Source: an uncultured Prevotella sp.
Lineage (GTDB): Bacteria > Bacteroidota > Bacteroidia > Bacteroidales > Bacteroidaceae
Reading direction: 5' to 3'
Assembly (NCBI GenBank): GCA_945637645.1
Contig: CALZDK010000033.1
Location: forward strand, 1-12,993
Length of the DNA stretch: 12,993 nucleotides
The notes under the pieces were generated by a model. The model saw only the letters and a list, made by a program, of their open reading frames with translations. It searched no databases and had not been told where the DNA came from. The position numbers were made by a program, and so were the translations under genes. Every line of letters begins with the position of its first letter. Position 1 is the stretch's first letter. Positions 1 through 7,757 of this stretch are shown one piece after another.

Positions 1-51
1 GGGGACACAAGGATTTTCAGTCCTTTGCTCTACCAACTGAGCTATGGCACC
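1..51 (-). tRNA. tRNA-Phe (GAA), 3' part cut by window edge
   Basis: The minus strand starting at 51 reads as the 5' two thirds of a tRNA: acceptor strand GGTGCCA, TA, D-stem GCTC with loop AGTTGGTA and GAGC, then anticodon stem AAGGA, loop CTGAAAA and TCCTT. The anticodon in that loop is GAA, which decodes Phe. The variable region GTGTC and the first Cs of the T-stem follow, and the window then ends, so the T-arm, acceptor 3' strand and any CCA lie outside. A promoter-like element sits 20 nt upstream. Confidence 0.93.
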
Positions 52-71
52 TCATTTCTCGTTTGCGGTTG

Positions 72-79
72 CAAAGGTA
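72..79 (-). promoter_or_regulatory. Bacteroidetes-type -7 element for tRNA-Phe
   Basis: The minus strand reads TACCTTTG, a match to the Bacteroidetes -7 consensus TAnnTTTG, about 20 nt before the 5' end of the tRNA. This would give a leader of about 15 nt. The -33 box is weak: a T-run lies at the right spacing, and a TTTG lies 16 nt upstream, which is slightly too close. Confidence 0.5.
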
Positions 80-165
80 CGAACTTTTTCTGGAACAAAA
101 AAATATTTCCTCCAAAAAACCATTTTTATTATACTTTGTTAACAAATAATCCCGATTTTCACCCT

Positions 166-1470
166 TTATTCTCCTCCTTTCAACTTTAAGAGGTCGCTCC
201 AACGTGTTGTGGGGTTCTTGCTCTTGAAGTCGTGTTTTATGGCGTCGGCAAAGACATTTGCCTTGCCGATGCCGTCTTTTTGAGTGTATTGCTGCGCTCC
301 GAGCACAAGCGTCTCGCTGCCATAGAGTCTGTTGATGCGGTCGAGTGTCTCGTCGAGAGCCTTCAACTTGTCGTATTGTTCCGAGGGAATGTCGAAGAGA
401 TCCTGTTGTACGGGGAACGCAGGACTGACACCCATCACGATGACTCCCGCTTTTTTGTATTTGTATCCAGGGATGAATATTTCCCTAAGAGCGTCCTTCG
501 CCGCCTGCACAATGGTGACAGTGGAGCTCGTAGGAGTCAGAAGCCTTGTTTCCTTGAAATTCCAGTATTGGGGAAGGTCGTCGCGGAAGGCGTTGGTGTT
601 GATGAATACACCGATGACAGACGCCACCGTTTCCTGTGCACGGAGTTTGGCAGCACATCTTGCCGCATAGTTCGACACGTGTGTGTAGAGTGTGTCGAGG
701 TCTGTTACCATACCGTTGAAACTGCGGCTGGTGCAGATGCTCTTCTTCTTTGCATACTCCTCGTTAGGCACGCAGTCCTCGCCGTTCAGTTCTGCCCACG
801 TACGCTCAATGACGATATTGTTGAAAGTGAGCCTTATCCAGTCACGGTGCATCACTGAGAAGTCGTAGGCTGTCTTCACACCGTATTTCGCAAGTTTGGC
901 GGCATATCTGTGACCTATGCCCCACACGTCTTCCACTGGGTAAAGTTTCAGAGCCTTTATGCGTTTCTCTTCATTATCGATGATGCAGCAGTGGCAGTAG
1001 CCTGGGTATTTCTTGGCGAAGTGACTTGCCACCTTCGCCAAGGTCTTGTTTGGTGCCAAACCTATGCTCACTGGCATTCCAACCCAACGTTTTATTTTCT
1101 CGTGCAGCCGTTTGCCCCATTGCGCAAGGTCGGTTTGGGCCATGCCCTGAAGATAGACGAAGCACTCGTCGATGCTGTATCTGAAATATGCCGGTACTTC
1201 TTGACTGATGATGTCCACGACGCGTCCTGTCAGCTCCCCGTAGAGTTCGTAGTTTGACGAGAACACGGCTATCTTATGTCCCGGAAACATCTGGCCAAGT
1301 TGGAAATAAGGCATTCCTGCCTTTATGCCGAGAGCCTTTGCCTCGTTGGAGCGTGCCACCACGCATCCGTCGTTGTTTGACAATACGACAACGGGTTTCC
1401 CCTCCAGATCCGGACGGAAAACCCTTTCGCACGATACGTAGCAGTTGTCGCAGTCGATAATGCCGTACAT
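166..1470 (-). CDS. umuC: Y-family translesion DNA polymerase, UmuC (Pol V catalytic subunit)
   Basis: This 434-residue protein has the length and layout of UmuC, the error-prone lesion-bypass polymerase that works with cleaved UmuD and RecA. Metal-binding acidic residues are Asp6 in the first strand and Asp101-Glu102 in the SIDE motif, at the same numbers as in E. coli UmuC. Tyr11 is the expected steric-gate position. A helix-hairpin-helix-like stretch (DVWGIGHRYAAKL) lies at about 181-193, the little-finger region follows, and a sliding-clamp-binding type motif QQDLFD sits at 355-360. The C-terminal TTRWSDLLKLK is typical of the UmuC tail. The start ATG is 27 nt after the umuD stop, inside the second copy of a 20-bp tandem duplication. 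The gene is last in the recA-umuD-umuC series. No SD site is evident and no strong hairpin terminator follows. Confidence 0.95.
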   Translation of the reverse strand: MYGIIDCDNCYVSCERVFRPDLEGKPVVVLSNNDGCVVARSNEAKALGIKAGMPYFQLGQMFPGHKIAVFSSNYELYGELTGRVVDIISQEVPAYFRYSIDECFVYLQGMAQTDLAQWGKRLHEKIKRWVGMPVSIGLAPNKTLAKVASHFAKKYPGYCHCCIIDNEEKRIKALKLYPVEDVWGIGHRYAAKLAKYGVKTAYDFSVMHRDWIRLTFNNIVIERTWAELNGEDCVPNEEYAKKKSICTSRSFNGMVTDLDTLYTHVSNYAARCAAKLRAQETVASVIGVFINTNAFRDDLPQYWNFKETRLLTPTSSTVTIVQAAKDALREIFIPGYKYKKAGVIVMGVSPAFPVQQDLFDIPSEQYDKLKALDETLDRINRLYGSETLVLGAQQYTQKDGIGKANVFADAIKHDFKSKNPTTRWSDLLKLKGGE

Positions 1471-1506
1471 CTTTGGCCTACACTTTACATCTTTAGCCTA
1501 CACTTT
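1467..1506 (-). repeat. 20-bp tandem duplication across the umuD stop and umuC start
   Basis: Two adjacent 20-bp copies, 1467-1486 and 1487-1506, differ at one base (ctttGgcc versus ctttAgcc on the plus strand). The umuD-side copy contains the last umuD codons (AAA GTG) and the TAG stop. The umuC-side copy ends with the umuC ATG. The umuD-side copy also contains an ATG, in the umuC frame minus 20, which is followed at once by TAA. Without the duplication the stop-to-start spacer would be 7 nt instead of 27. Confidence 0.9.
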
Positions 1507-1941
1507 CTCGAAAGTCCTTATGAGGTGAATCACCACTCCCCAAACCTCGAAATTATCGCCTGCCTCTATGCGGAAGACAGGATAATTCTCGTTGGCTGGA
1601 CGCAACTCTATGTAGCCCTCGCTCTTGTGGGTGAGGTCGAGATACTTTATGGTGAACTCACCATTCCAGTATGCCACAACGATGGACCCGTCGTGGGCTT
1701 CCACGGCACGGTCGATGATTACCCTGTCGCCATGGAAGATGCCCGCGTCCTTCATGGAGTCTCCTTCGATGTCGCCATAGAAGGAAGCCTCCGGATGACG
1801 TATGTAGTCACGGTTGAAGTCAAGCCGGTCGTGACGATAGTCGTCTGCCGGAGAGGGGAAACCTGCCACCACGGCGGCATGTTCCAGTTCCAACGTTGTG
1901 TCAAACACACCTCTTATGATTCTTATGTTGCCCATCGGCAT
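1498..1941 (-). CDS. umuD: LexA-like self-cleaving protein UmuD (peptidase S24)
   Basis: UmuD is the regulatory subunit of the mutagenic polymerase. On RecA filaments it cuts its own N-terminal arm to give the active UmuD' form. The 147-residue length matches the family. The cleavage site is Ala26-Gly27 in AGFPSPADDY, where E. coli UmuD has Cys-Gly and LexA has Ala-Gly. The catalytic dyad is Ser62 in GDSM and Lys99 in FTIKY. There is no DNA-binding domain, so this is UmuD rather than a LexA repressor. The start taken (1941) lies 24 nt after the recA stop; a second ATG two codons on (1935) is also possible. Translation in series with recA places the activator and the target of self-cleavage in one transcript, by inference. 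Confidence 0.94.
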   Translation of the reverse strand: MPMGNIRIIRGVFDTTLELEHAAVVAGFPSPADDYRHDRLDFNRDYIRHPEASFYGDIEGDSMKDAGIFHGDRVIIDRAVEAHDGSIVVAYWNGEFTIKYLDLTHKSEGYIELRPANENYPVFRIEAGDNFEVWGVVIHLIRTFEKV

Positions 1942-1965
1942 TGTCGCTTTGTTGTGTGGGGGAGA

Positions 1966-2991
1966 CTAATTCTGTTTGTCGGAGATAGCGTCCATTATCT
2001 TTGCCTCTATCTCTTCGGCAAGCTCAGGATTGTCTTTTATGACGTTCTTCACGGCGTCGCGTCCCTGTGCCAGTCTTGTCTCGTTGTATGAGAACCAGCT
2101 GCCGCTCTTTTGTATTATTCCGTACTCGACGCCGAGGTCAACAATCTCTCCCACCTTGGAGATTCCCTCGCCGAAGGTTATCTCAAACTCCGCCTTACGG
2201 AAAGGAGGAGCCACCTTGTTCTTCACCACTTTCACGCGCACCTGACTGCCTATCACGTTGTCGCCGTCCTTGATGCTTGTCACGCGGCGGATGTCGAGGC
2301 GTACGCTGGAGTAGAACTTCAGCGCGTTTCCACCTGTTGTCGTTTCCGGATTTCCAAACATCACGCCAATCTTTTCACGCAGCTGGTTGATGAAGATGCA
2401 GGTGGTGTTTGTTTTGCTCAGAGTGCTGGTCATCTTTCGCAGTGCCTGACTCATGAGGCGTGCGTGTAGTCCCACCACGTTGTCGCCCATCTCGCCTTCA
2501 ATCTCCTTCTTTGGAGTAAGTGCAGCCACAGAGTCAATGACGATGATATCTACTGCAGCGGAGCGTATGAGCTGGTCTGCAATCTCAAGTGCCTGCTCGC
2601 CGTTGTCTGGCTGAGAGATGAGCAGGGTGTTGGTGTCAACTCCGAGTTTCTCGGCGTAGAAGCGGTCGAAGGCGTGCTCAGCGTCAATGAAAGCCGCAAT
2701 GCCTCCTGATTTCTGTGCCTCTGCTATGGCATGAATGGCGAGTGTTGTCTTTCCAGACGACTCTGGTCCGTAGATTTCAATTATTCGTCCCTTGGGAAAT
2801 CCTCCAACGCCGAGAGCAGCGTTGAGGCTGATGCTTCCTGTGGGTATCACCTCTACTTTTTCCACATTCTCGTCGCCGAGTTTCATTATCGACCCCTTTC
2901 CGAAGTCCTTTTCTATTTTTGACATTGCAGCTTGCAGTGCCTGCAACTTAGCCTTTTTCAAATCAACGGCTTCTTCTTCTTTTTTTGCCAT
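1966..2991 (-). CDS. recA: Recombinase RecA
   Basis: This is the ATP-dependent strand-exchange protein of homologous recombination and the co-protease that triggers self-cleavage of S24 proteins such as the UmuD encoded next. Its 341 residues are typical of the family. Visible motifs are an N-terminal polymerisation helix (about 10-35), Walker A GPESSGKT at 75-82, the catalytic-glutamate segment DAEHAFD at 103-109 (Glu105), Walker B IIVID at 149-153, and the L2 DNA-binding loop region MFGNPETTTGG at 211-221. The C-terminal tail is acidic (PELAEEIEAKIMD). The start ATG follows an A-rich stretch with no SD site, which is usual in Bacteroidetes. The upstream gap of 68 nt has no convincing TAnnTTTG promoter, so read-through from the dehydrogenase gene is possible. 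The umuD start is 24 nt downstream of the recA stop. Confidence 0.98.
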   Translation of the reverse strand: MAKKEEEAVDLKKAKLQALQAAMSKIEKDFGKGSIMKLGDENVEKVEVIPTGSISLNAALGVGGFPKGRIIEIYGPESSGKTTLAIHAIAEAQKSGGIAAFIDAEHAFDRFYAEKLGVDTNTLLISQPDNGEQALEIADQLIRSAAVDIIVIDSVAALTPKKEIEGEMGDNVVGLHARLMSQALRKMTSTLSKTNTTCIFINQLREKIGVMFGNPETTTGGNALKFYSSVRLDIRRVTSIKDGDNVIGSQVRVKVVKNKVAPPFRKAEFEITFGEGISKVGEIVDLGVEYGIIQKSGSWFSYNETRLAQGRDAVKNVIKDNPELAEEIEAKIMDAISDKQN

Positions 2992-3059
2992 GTTTTTTTA
3001 TATGTTATTTTTTTACCATTATAAGGTTCATATTCAAATACTCTCGCCTCTCAAATATC

Positions 3060-4295
3060 CTACAGTTCAATATCTCCATCGAACTCCTCATGCCAAGGAA
3101 GGCCTTGAACGTTGAGTTGGGCGAGGAATGGGTCTGGGTCGAATTCCTCCACGTTGTGCACGCCTGGTTTGTTCCAAAGCCCCTTGAAGAACATCATGGC
3201 ACCTATCATTGCTGGAACACCAGTGGTGTAGCTTACTCCCTGCATGCCAGTCTCCTTGTATGCGTCTTGGTGGCGGCAGTTGTTATATATATAATAGGTG
3301 TGCTCCTTGCCGTCCTTTATTCCGCGTATGCGACAACCAATGCTTGTCTCGCCGTCGTAGTTCTCGCCGAGGTCCTGTGGGTTTGGCAATACAGCCTTGA
3401 GGAACTGTAGCGGTACAATCTTCACCTTCGCCGAGCCAGTGCCGTCGGCGAGTGGTGCCTCATACTCTATCTCGTCGATGCGTGACATGCCGATGTTCTG
3501 AATCACGTCGAGATAGGTAAGATACTGTTGTCCGAAGGTCATCCAGAAACGGGCGCGCTTTATTGTCGGATAGTTGATAACGAGACTCTCTATCTCCTCG
3601 TGGTGGAGCAAGTAGCTCTCACGCGGGCCTATGTTGGGGTAGGTGAGTGGCTGGTGGAATTCCAGTGGTTCAGTCTCCACCCATTTCCCGTCTTGCCAGT
3701 AAAGTCCCTTCTGTGTTATCTCGCGGATATTTATCTCTGGATTGAAGTTGGTGGCGAAAGCCTTGTGGTGGTTACCTGCGTTACAGTCCACAATGTCAAG
3801 ATAGTGTATCTCGTCGAAGTGGTGCTTTGCGGCGTAAGCGGTGAAAATGCTCGTCACTCCAGGGTCGAATCCGCAACCGAGGATGGCGCAAAGGCCAGCT
3901 TTCTCAAAACGCTCACGATAGGCCCACTGCCAGGAATACTCGAAGTGTGCCTCGTCCTTTGGCTCGTAGTTTGCCGTGTCGAGATAGTTGCAGCCACACG
4001 CGAGACAGGCATCCATTATGGTAAGGTCCTGATAGGGCAGTGCGAGGTTCACCACTAACTCTGGCTTGAAATCGTTGAACAGCGCCTTCAGTTGTTCCAC
4101 GTCGTCGGCGTCCACCTGTGCTGTCTTTATGTCCATAGTGTGTCCAGCCTTGTGTATCGCATCTACTATGGCGTCGCACTTCTCCTTTCTGCGGCTTGCT
4201 ATCATAAACTCGGTGAATACGTCAGCATTCTGTGCTATCTTGAATGCAGCCACGGTGGCAACTCCACCTGCACCAATCATAAGTATTTTTCCCAT
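3060..4295 (-). CDS. Saccharopine dehydrogenase-family oxidoreductase, probable carboxy(nor)spermidine dehydrogenase
   Basis: This is a 411-residue cytosolic NAD(P)-dependent enzyme. The N-terminal Rossmann fold is marked by IGAGGVATVAA (7-17), followed by a second-strand ASRR (33-36) whose arginines suggest NADP preference. A conserved GCGFDPGVTSIF segment lies at about 140-151, and the dimer/catalytic C-terminal domain follows. The start resembles Vibrio and Campylobacter carboxynorspermidine/carboxyspermidine dehydrogenases more than lysine-pathway saccharopine reductases. Such enzymes reductively condense a diamine with aspartate semialdehyde to make carboxyspermidine or carboxynorspermidine, which a decarboxylase then converts to the polyamine. 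The partner decarboxylase is not in this window. The gene lies 30 nt after the hypothetical gene and 68 nt before recA, all co-directional. The family call is firm; the exact substrate is inferred. Confidence 0.85.
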   Translation of the reverse strand: MGKILMIGAGGVATVAAFKIAQNADVFTEFMIASRRKEKCDAIVDAIHKAGHTMDIKTAQVDADDVEQLKALFNDFKPELVVNLALPYQDLTIMDACLACGCNYLDTANYEPKDEAHFEYSWQWAYRERFEKAGLCAILGCGFDPGVTSIFTAYAAKHHFDEIHYLDIVDCNAGNHHKAFATNFNPEINIREITQKGLYWQDGKWVETEPLEFHQPLTYPNIGPRESYLLHHEEIESLVINYPTIKRARFWMTFGQQYLTYLDVIQNIGMSRIDEIEYEAPLADGTGSAKVKIVPLQFLKAVLPNPQDLGENYDGETSIGCRIRGIKDGKEHTYYIYNNCRHQDAYKETGMQGVSYTTGVPAMIGAMMFFKGLWNKPGVHNVEEFDPDPFLAQLNVQGLPWHEEFDGDIEL

Positions 4296-4325
4296 TGTCC
4301 TTTGTATTTTGTTTTGTTAATATTG

Positions 4326-4910
4326 TTATTGTTCAATTACCTCCTCTCCCCTTATTCCCAATGCGTTCATCAGCGAGTAGCCGAGGATTTCCTGGCGGAA
4401 GTTGCCGCCTGTCATTGGTTGCATGGCGAAAACGGTGATGCGTTTCTCGTCGTCGATGCCTTTCAGTGCGCGTCTAACGCCGTCGTAGTATTGTTCGGCG
4501 TTAGGGACCACCATCACCCGTTTCACCTCCTTCTGTGAGCAGATGTGCATAAGTGAGTCGCAGAAGAGGTGTTCATTGTCCACCATTTCCTCCACGGGCA
4601 GAGCACTGAAAAGAAACTCGCCGAGATGGTCGTTGAAAGCCTTCCCGTCGAGGTCGGTGGTGAGTTTTGAAGGTGTGAAGTTCTCCAGTTCACTGTGTGT
4701 CTTGTCGTGGATGAGAAGCACTTGTATCTTGTTGTCGCCCTCGCGTATCCCTCCGTCGAGAGCCACGCAGTCCACCCATCGGGTCATGTCGGCCTGTGGA
4801 ATGCGTCTTCCGAGCATGCGCTCGAAATTTACTATGAGGTTGAACGCTACCTTGTCGATGTAGTCAGCATCGGCAATTATCACGTTCTCGCTCCATTGTT
4901 GTTTCTCCAT
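4326..4910 (-). CDS. Conserved hypothetical cytosolic protein, 194 aa
   Basis: I do not recognise a function. The protein is rich in acidic residues, with no signal peptide, membrane segment, metal-binding Cys/His cluster or nucleotide-binding loop that I can see. Alternating hydrophobic strands (KIQVLLIHDK at about 62-71, VKRVMVVPNAEQYYDGVRRAL towards the middle of the C-terminal half in several pieces, RITVFAMQPM) and helices suggest a compact alpha/beta fold. From memory it may belong to a Bacteroidales-restricted DUF family (possibly DUF6621), but I could not check this. It is first behind a good promoter and is followed after 30 nt by the carboxyspermidine dehydrogenase-like gene, so the two are probably co-transcribed. 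The start ATG at 4910 is supported by the promoter directly upstream. Confidence 0.82.
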   Translation of the reverse strand: MEKQQWSENVIIADADYIDKVAFNLIVNFERMLGRRIPQADMTRWVDCVALDGGIREGDNKIQVLLIHDKTHSELENFTPSKLTTDLDGKAFNDHLGEFLFSALPVEEMVDNEHLFCDSLMHICSQKEVKRVMVVPNAEQYYDGVRRALKGIDDEKRITVFAMQPMTGGNFRQEILGYSLMNALGIRGEEVIEQ

Positions 4911-4926
4911 TCTTTGTTTTTTTGTG

Positions 4927-4957
4927 CAAATTTACAATTATTCGTTGGAACTGCAAA
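4927..4957 (-). promoter_or_regulatory. Bacteroidetes sigma-type promoter for the 194-aa gene operon
   Basis: On the minus strand a TTTG (-33 box, 4954-4957) is followed after exactly 19 nt by TAAATTTG (-7 box, 4927-4934). This matches the published Bacteroides consensus TTTG-N19-21-TAnnTTTG. It fills the 51-nt gap between the kinase stop (4962) and the hypothetical gene start (4910). The predicted leader is very short, about 10-12 nt. It marks the probable start of a transcript covering the hypothetical gene and the dehydrogenase, and possibly recA-umuD-umuC. Confidence 0.7.
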
Positions 4958-4961
4958 ATGT

Positions 4962-7757
4962 TTAGGGGATTTTTTTGATAGGTATCCAAATCCAGAACGT
5001 GGAGCCTTTGCCTTCCTCTGAGTCCACGCCGATGCGTCCGCCGCACTTCTCTGCTATAGCCTTACAGATGCTCAGTCCGAGACCTGCGCCTTGGATATAG
5101 TCGTTGAGTTTTACGAAGCGTCCGAAAATCTTGTCGCACTTGTCGGCAGGTATGCCTGTTCCTGTGTCCTCGCAGTATATGTATAGTCCCTCGTCCTGAC
5201 AGCGGTAGCCCAACTTGATGTGGCCGCTGTGGGTGTATTTCACTGCGTTTGTCAGGAAGTTGGTTATTACCTGCTGTATGCGGGTAATGTCCATGACCAC
5301 TTCCAACTTGTCGTATGGGTTGTCTGCGATGAATTCCACTCCTGGTTCTTGCACACGTTGGCGCAGCGACATGCAAATCATATTGAACGAGTCGGCGAAA
5401 TCTACCTTTGCCGGCCGTAGCACAAGACCGTTGGAGTCGAGCTCCGATATAATAAGGATGTCGTTGATGAGCTGCATCAGGAGGTCGCAGTTGTTGAGGA
5501 TAATCTTGATGAACTCCGTTCTCTCCTCAGGCGCGTCTATTGACTGCAGCACGTCGCAGAATCCTACGATGGCGTTCAGTGGGGTGCGTATCTCGTGGGT
5601 CATGTTGGCAAGGAACGCGCTCTTCAGCCTAACGGAGTCGTTGGCCCTTTCGGTTTCCTCTTTCATCTTTGTCTGCACTTTGATGAGCTCGTCAATATCT
5701 CTTATAAGTCCGAAGCATCCCTTGATGTTTCCGTTGTTGTCGTATTCTGGCACGCTGTTCATTGCATACCAAGTTTTGCGATCATCGCCTTTCAGTGTCT
5801 TTTTGAGCTGAATTGTCGTGGTGATTGTCTGGCATCCGCTCAGAGTAGGGTCGATGAGTCGTCTCACCTCCTCCTGCTGTTCCTCGTTGGACACAAGATT
5901 GATGAAATCGTCGAACGAGGTGCGTTTCTCGAATGTGCGCAGGTCTTTGTAGATAGTGAAGGACTTTTTTGCCAGGTTCGACTTCCACACCATCATGTTC
6001 GACTCTTCCAACAGTATCTTCAGCTCGCTCTCATACTTCTGCGTTTCGATGTTTGCCTTTCGTATCTGCTCGTCCTGCAGTCGGCTTTGCTTGTACATCA
6101 GTCGCTCGTCTTTCATGTCACGTGCCGTAATCATGTAGTATCTAAGGTTGCCTTGGTCGTCTTTCACAGGTCGGCATCTGAAGTCGATGTAGTCGATGCT
6201 TCCGCTGTCGTTGAGGTCGCAGCGTGTGCAGACATAGAAGTTTTTCTCCTCGTTGCGGGCGTAGAATCCTCTCACTGCGGGAAGATCGAAGAATGATGTG
6301 TCGTCGATGGTTGACATGGAGAACTTTCCGGAATCGAAAATTTTCCTCATCATCTTGTTGGCGCTTATCAGCTTGCCGTCGGGAGAGTAGAGCGCTATAC
6401 CCGTTATTGACATTTCGAATATGTGTTTGTAGGTCTCTGAAGTGTCGTGTTCCATGCGTTCCTGCCTTTCTTCTTCCGTCACGTCGGAAAGTGTGGTGAA
6501 CACGTTCAGAAGCTCGCCTCGTGGTGAGGTCTCCGCTGCCATCTGTCCCATAAAGACGTGCCAGTCGGGATTCTGTGCTGTGCCGCGGTTCAGCCTGTAT
6601 TTCACAGGTTCGAAAATGCCCTCCGTTTTGGTAAGGTTAGCGTATGAGTCCCTAATGCTCTGGAGGTCTTCGGTGTGAGTCATCGCGAAAAATTCGCGCA
6701 TGTCCATCTCCTGTCCTTTAACGAGATTTCCGTAGAGGTTTCTTACTTTCTGTGTCTTTATGTTTGAGCAGATGATGTAGTTTCCTCCCATTTCCAAGGC
6801 TGTGCGCACTATGTTGTTGGTGTCGAGTATGGAGCGCAGAGTCTTTTTCAGCCTGTTTTTCACTATTCTGTCGATAAGAAGGAAGACGCACGTGGTTGTC
6901 AGCAGTCCGAAGCAGATGAAGAGGCCTATTGTTGGCATGTTGCTCGTCTTTTGTTCTCTCTCTTCCCATCTTTCGTTCAGCTTATGTAGCGTGCCGTTCT
7001 GCTCCATGCGGTTCAGCTTGTCGTCGAGGGCTTCAATGAGCTGTCGGTCGCGGCTCATGAAATACATTCTTCCTGCCGGCACGTCGATAGGGGTTACGGC
7101 AATCTGCTCTCCGAGGTTGTATCGCGTTATTATGTGCTCCACGGTTTTCTCTCCGCCAATGAAGTAGTCGATCTCATTGTTTGCCATGCCCTCAAGGGCA
7201 AGCTTAACGGATTTGTATTGCACCTGTTCCGGTTTCAGCATCCCGGCACTCAGGGCTTTCTCCAAGGGGTAGCCTCCGCTCTTGCCCACAACCTTGTCTT
7301 TGGATTGTAGCTCGTGTAGCGACTTCAGCTGGCGTGCCGCCTTTCTCTGTGCCAGAACCACACGGTAAGTAGCCACCTCATATTTCCCGTAATACACTCC
7401 AGGTATTTTCTCCACTATTGGAGTGAGCATGAGGTTTGTCTCCATTGCCTCAAAATCCTTGTTGGCACTTTCTTTGTCGTGCATTACGAACTCGAATTTT
7501 ATGCCGAAGTCGTTGAGTGCCGATGCTATTATGTCGATGTTGATGCCTGCGGGGTCTCCGTTTTCGTTCATAAACTCGTATGGGTAGAACTCGCTGTCGC
7601 ACGACACCTTCAGCGGGTGTGCCTCAGAGTATTTGTCTCTTAGGTTTTGGGCGTGCATGTCTGTAGCGGCAATGATGCAAAGCGCTGCCGCCGCAACCAT
7701 TCGGCACACTGTAGTGAGCAGTGCCCCAAACATTCCATATTTTGTCTTATATTCCAT
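4962..7757 (-). CDS. Membrane sensor histidine kinase: periplasmic SBP-like domain, PAS domains, intact kinase core
   Basis: This is a 931-residue sensor kinase when started at 7757. The open frame extends 39 codons further upstream into the previous gene, but ATG 7757 is followed by a clear signal peptide (1-36, cleavage near MHA|QN) and gives an 11-nt overlap with the upstream stop. A bacterial extracellular solute-binding family 3-like domain lies at about 48-266 (PYEFMNENGDPAGINIDII), then one membrane helix (about 276-297). Three PAS/PAC-like regions follow (about 311-430, 441-552, 578-693). The kinase core has H-box THEIRTP with His721, N-box LTNAVKY with Asn837, G1 DTGTGIP at 864-870, an F-box, and G2 GAGLGLSI at 890-897. 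It ends after the ATPase domain, with no receiver and no adjacent response regulator. It is translationally coupled to a related protein with a degenerate core. The ligand is unknown. Confidence 0.92.
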   Translation of the reverse strand: MEYKTKYGMFGALLTTVCRMVAAAALCIIAATDMHAQNLRDKYSEAHPLKVSCDSEFYPYEFMNENGDPAGINIDIIASALNDFGIKFEFVMHDKESANKDFEAMETNLMLTPIVEKIPGVYYGKYEVATYRVVLAQRKAARQLKSLHELQSKDKVVGKSGGYPLEKALSAGMLKPEQVQYKSVKLALEGMANNEIDYFIGGEKTVEHIITRYNLGEQIAVTPIDVPAGRMYFMSRDRQLIEALDDKLNRMEQNGTLHKLNERWEEREQKTSNMPTIGLFICFGLLTTTCVFLLIDRIVKNRLKKTLRSILDTNNIVRTALEMGGNYIICSNIKTQKVRNLYGNLVKGQEMDMREFFAMTHTEDLQSIRDSYANLTKTEGIFEPVKYRLNRGTAQNPDWHVFMGQMAAETSPRGELLNVFTTLSDVTEEERQERMEHDTSETYKHIFEMSITGIALYSPDGKLISANKMMRKIFDSGKFSMSTIDDTSFFDLPAVRGFYARNEEKNFYVCTRCDLNDSGSIDYIDFRCRPVKDDQGNLRYYMITARDMKDERLMYKQSRLQDEQIRKANIETQKYESELKILLEESNMMVWKSNLAKKSFTIYKDLRTFEKRTSFDDFINLVSNEEQQEEVRRLIDPTLSGCQTITTTIQLKKTLKGDDRKTWYAMNSVPEYDNNGNIKGCFGLIRDIDELIKVQTKMKEETERANDSVRLKSAFLANMTHEIRTPLNAIVGFCDVLQSIDAPEERTEFIKIILNNCDLLMQLINDILIISELDSNGLVLRPAKVDFADSFNMICMSLRQRVQEPGVEFIADNPYDKLEVVMDITRIQQVITNFLTNAVKYTHSGHIKLGYRCQDEGLYIYCEDTGTGIPADKCDKIFGRFVKLNDYIQGAGLGLSICKAIAEKCGGRIGVDSEEGKGSTFWIWIPIKKIP

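Noticed and set aside
232..858. Long plus-strand open frames opposite umuC (also at 1525-2091, 2985-3410, 5595-6296 and 8914-9657)
   Set aside because: All lie opposite well-supported minus-strand genes, show no recognisable domain and have the low-complexity Val/Cys/His-rich look of antisense shadows.
1498..1941. LexA repressor
   Set aside because: It has the S24 cleavage and catalytic residues but no N-terminal winged-helix DNA-binding domain, and it is followed by umuC. UmuD fits.
4962..5100. Receiver or AraC-type output domain at the end of the sensor kinase, as in hybrid two-component systems of Bacteroidetes
   Set aside because: The protein ends directly after the ATPase domain (GSTFWIWIPIKKIP), so it is not a hybrid.
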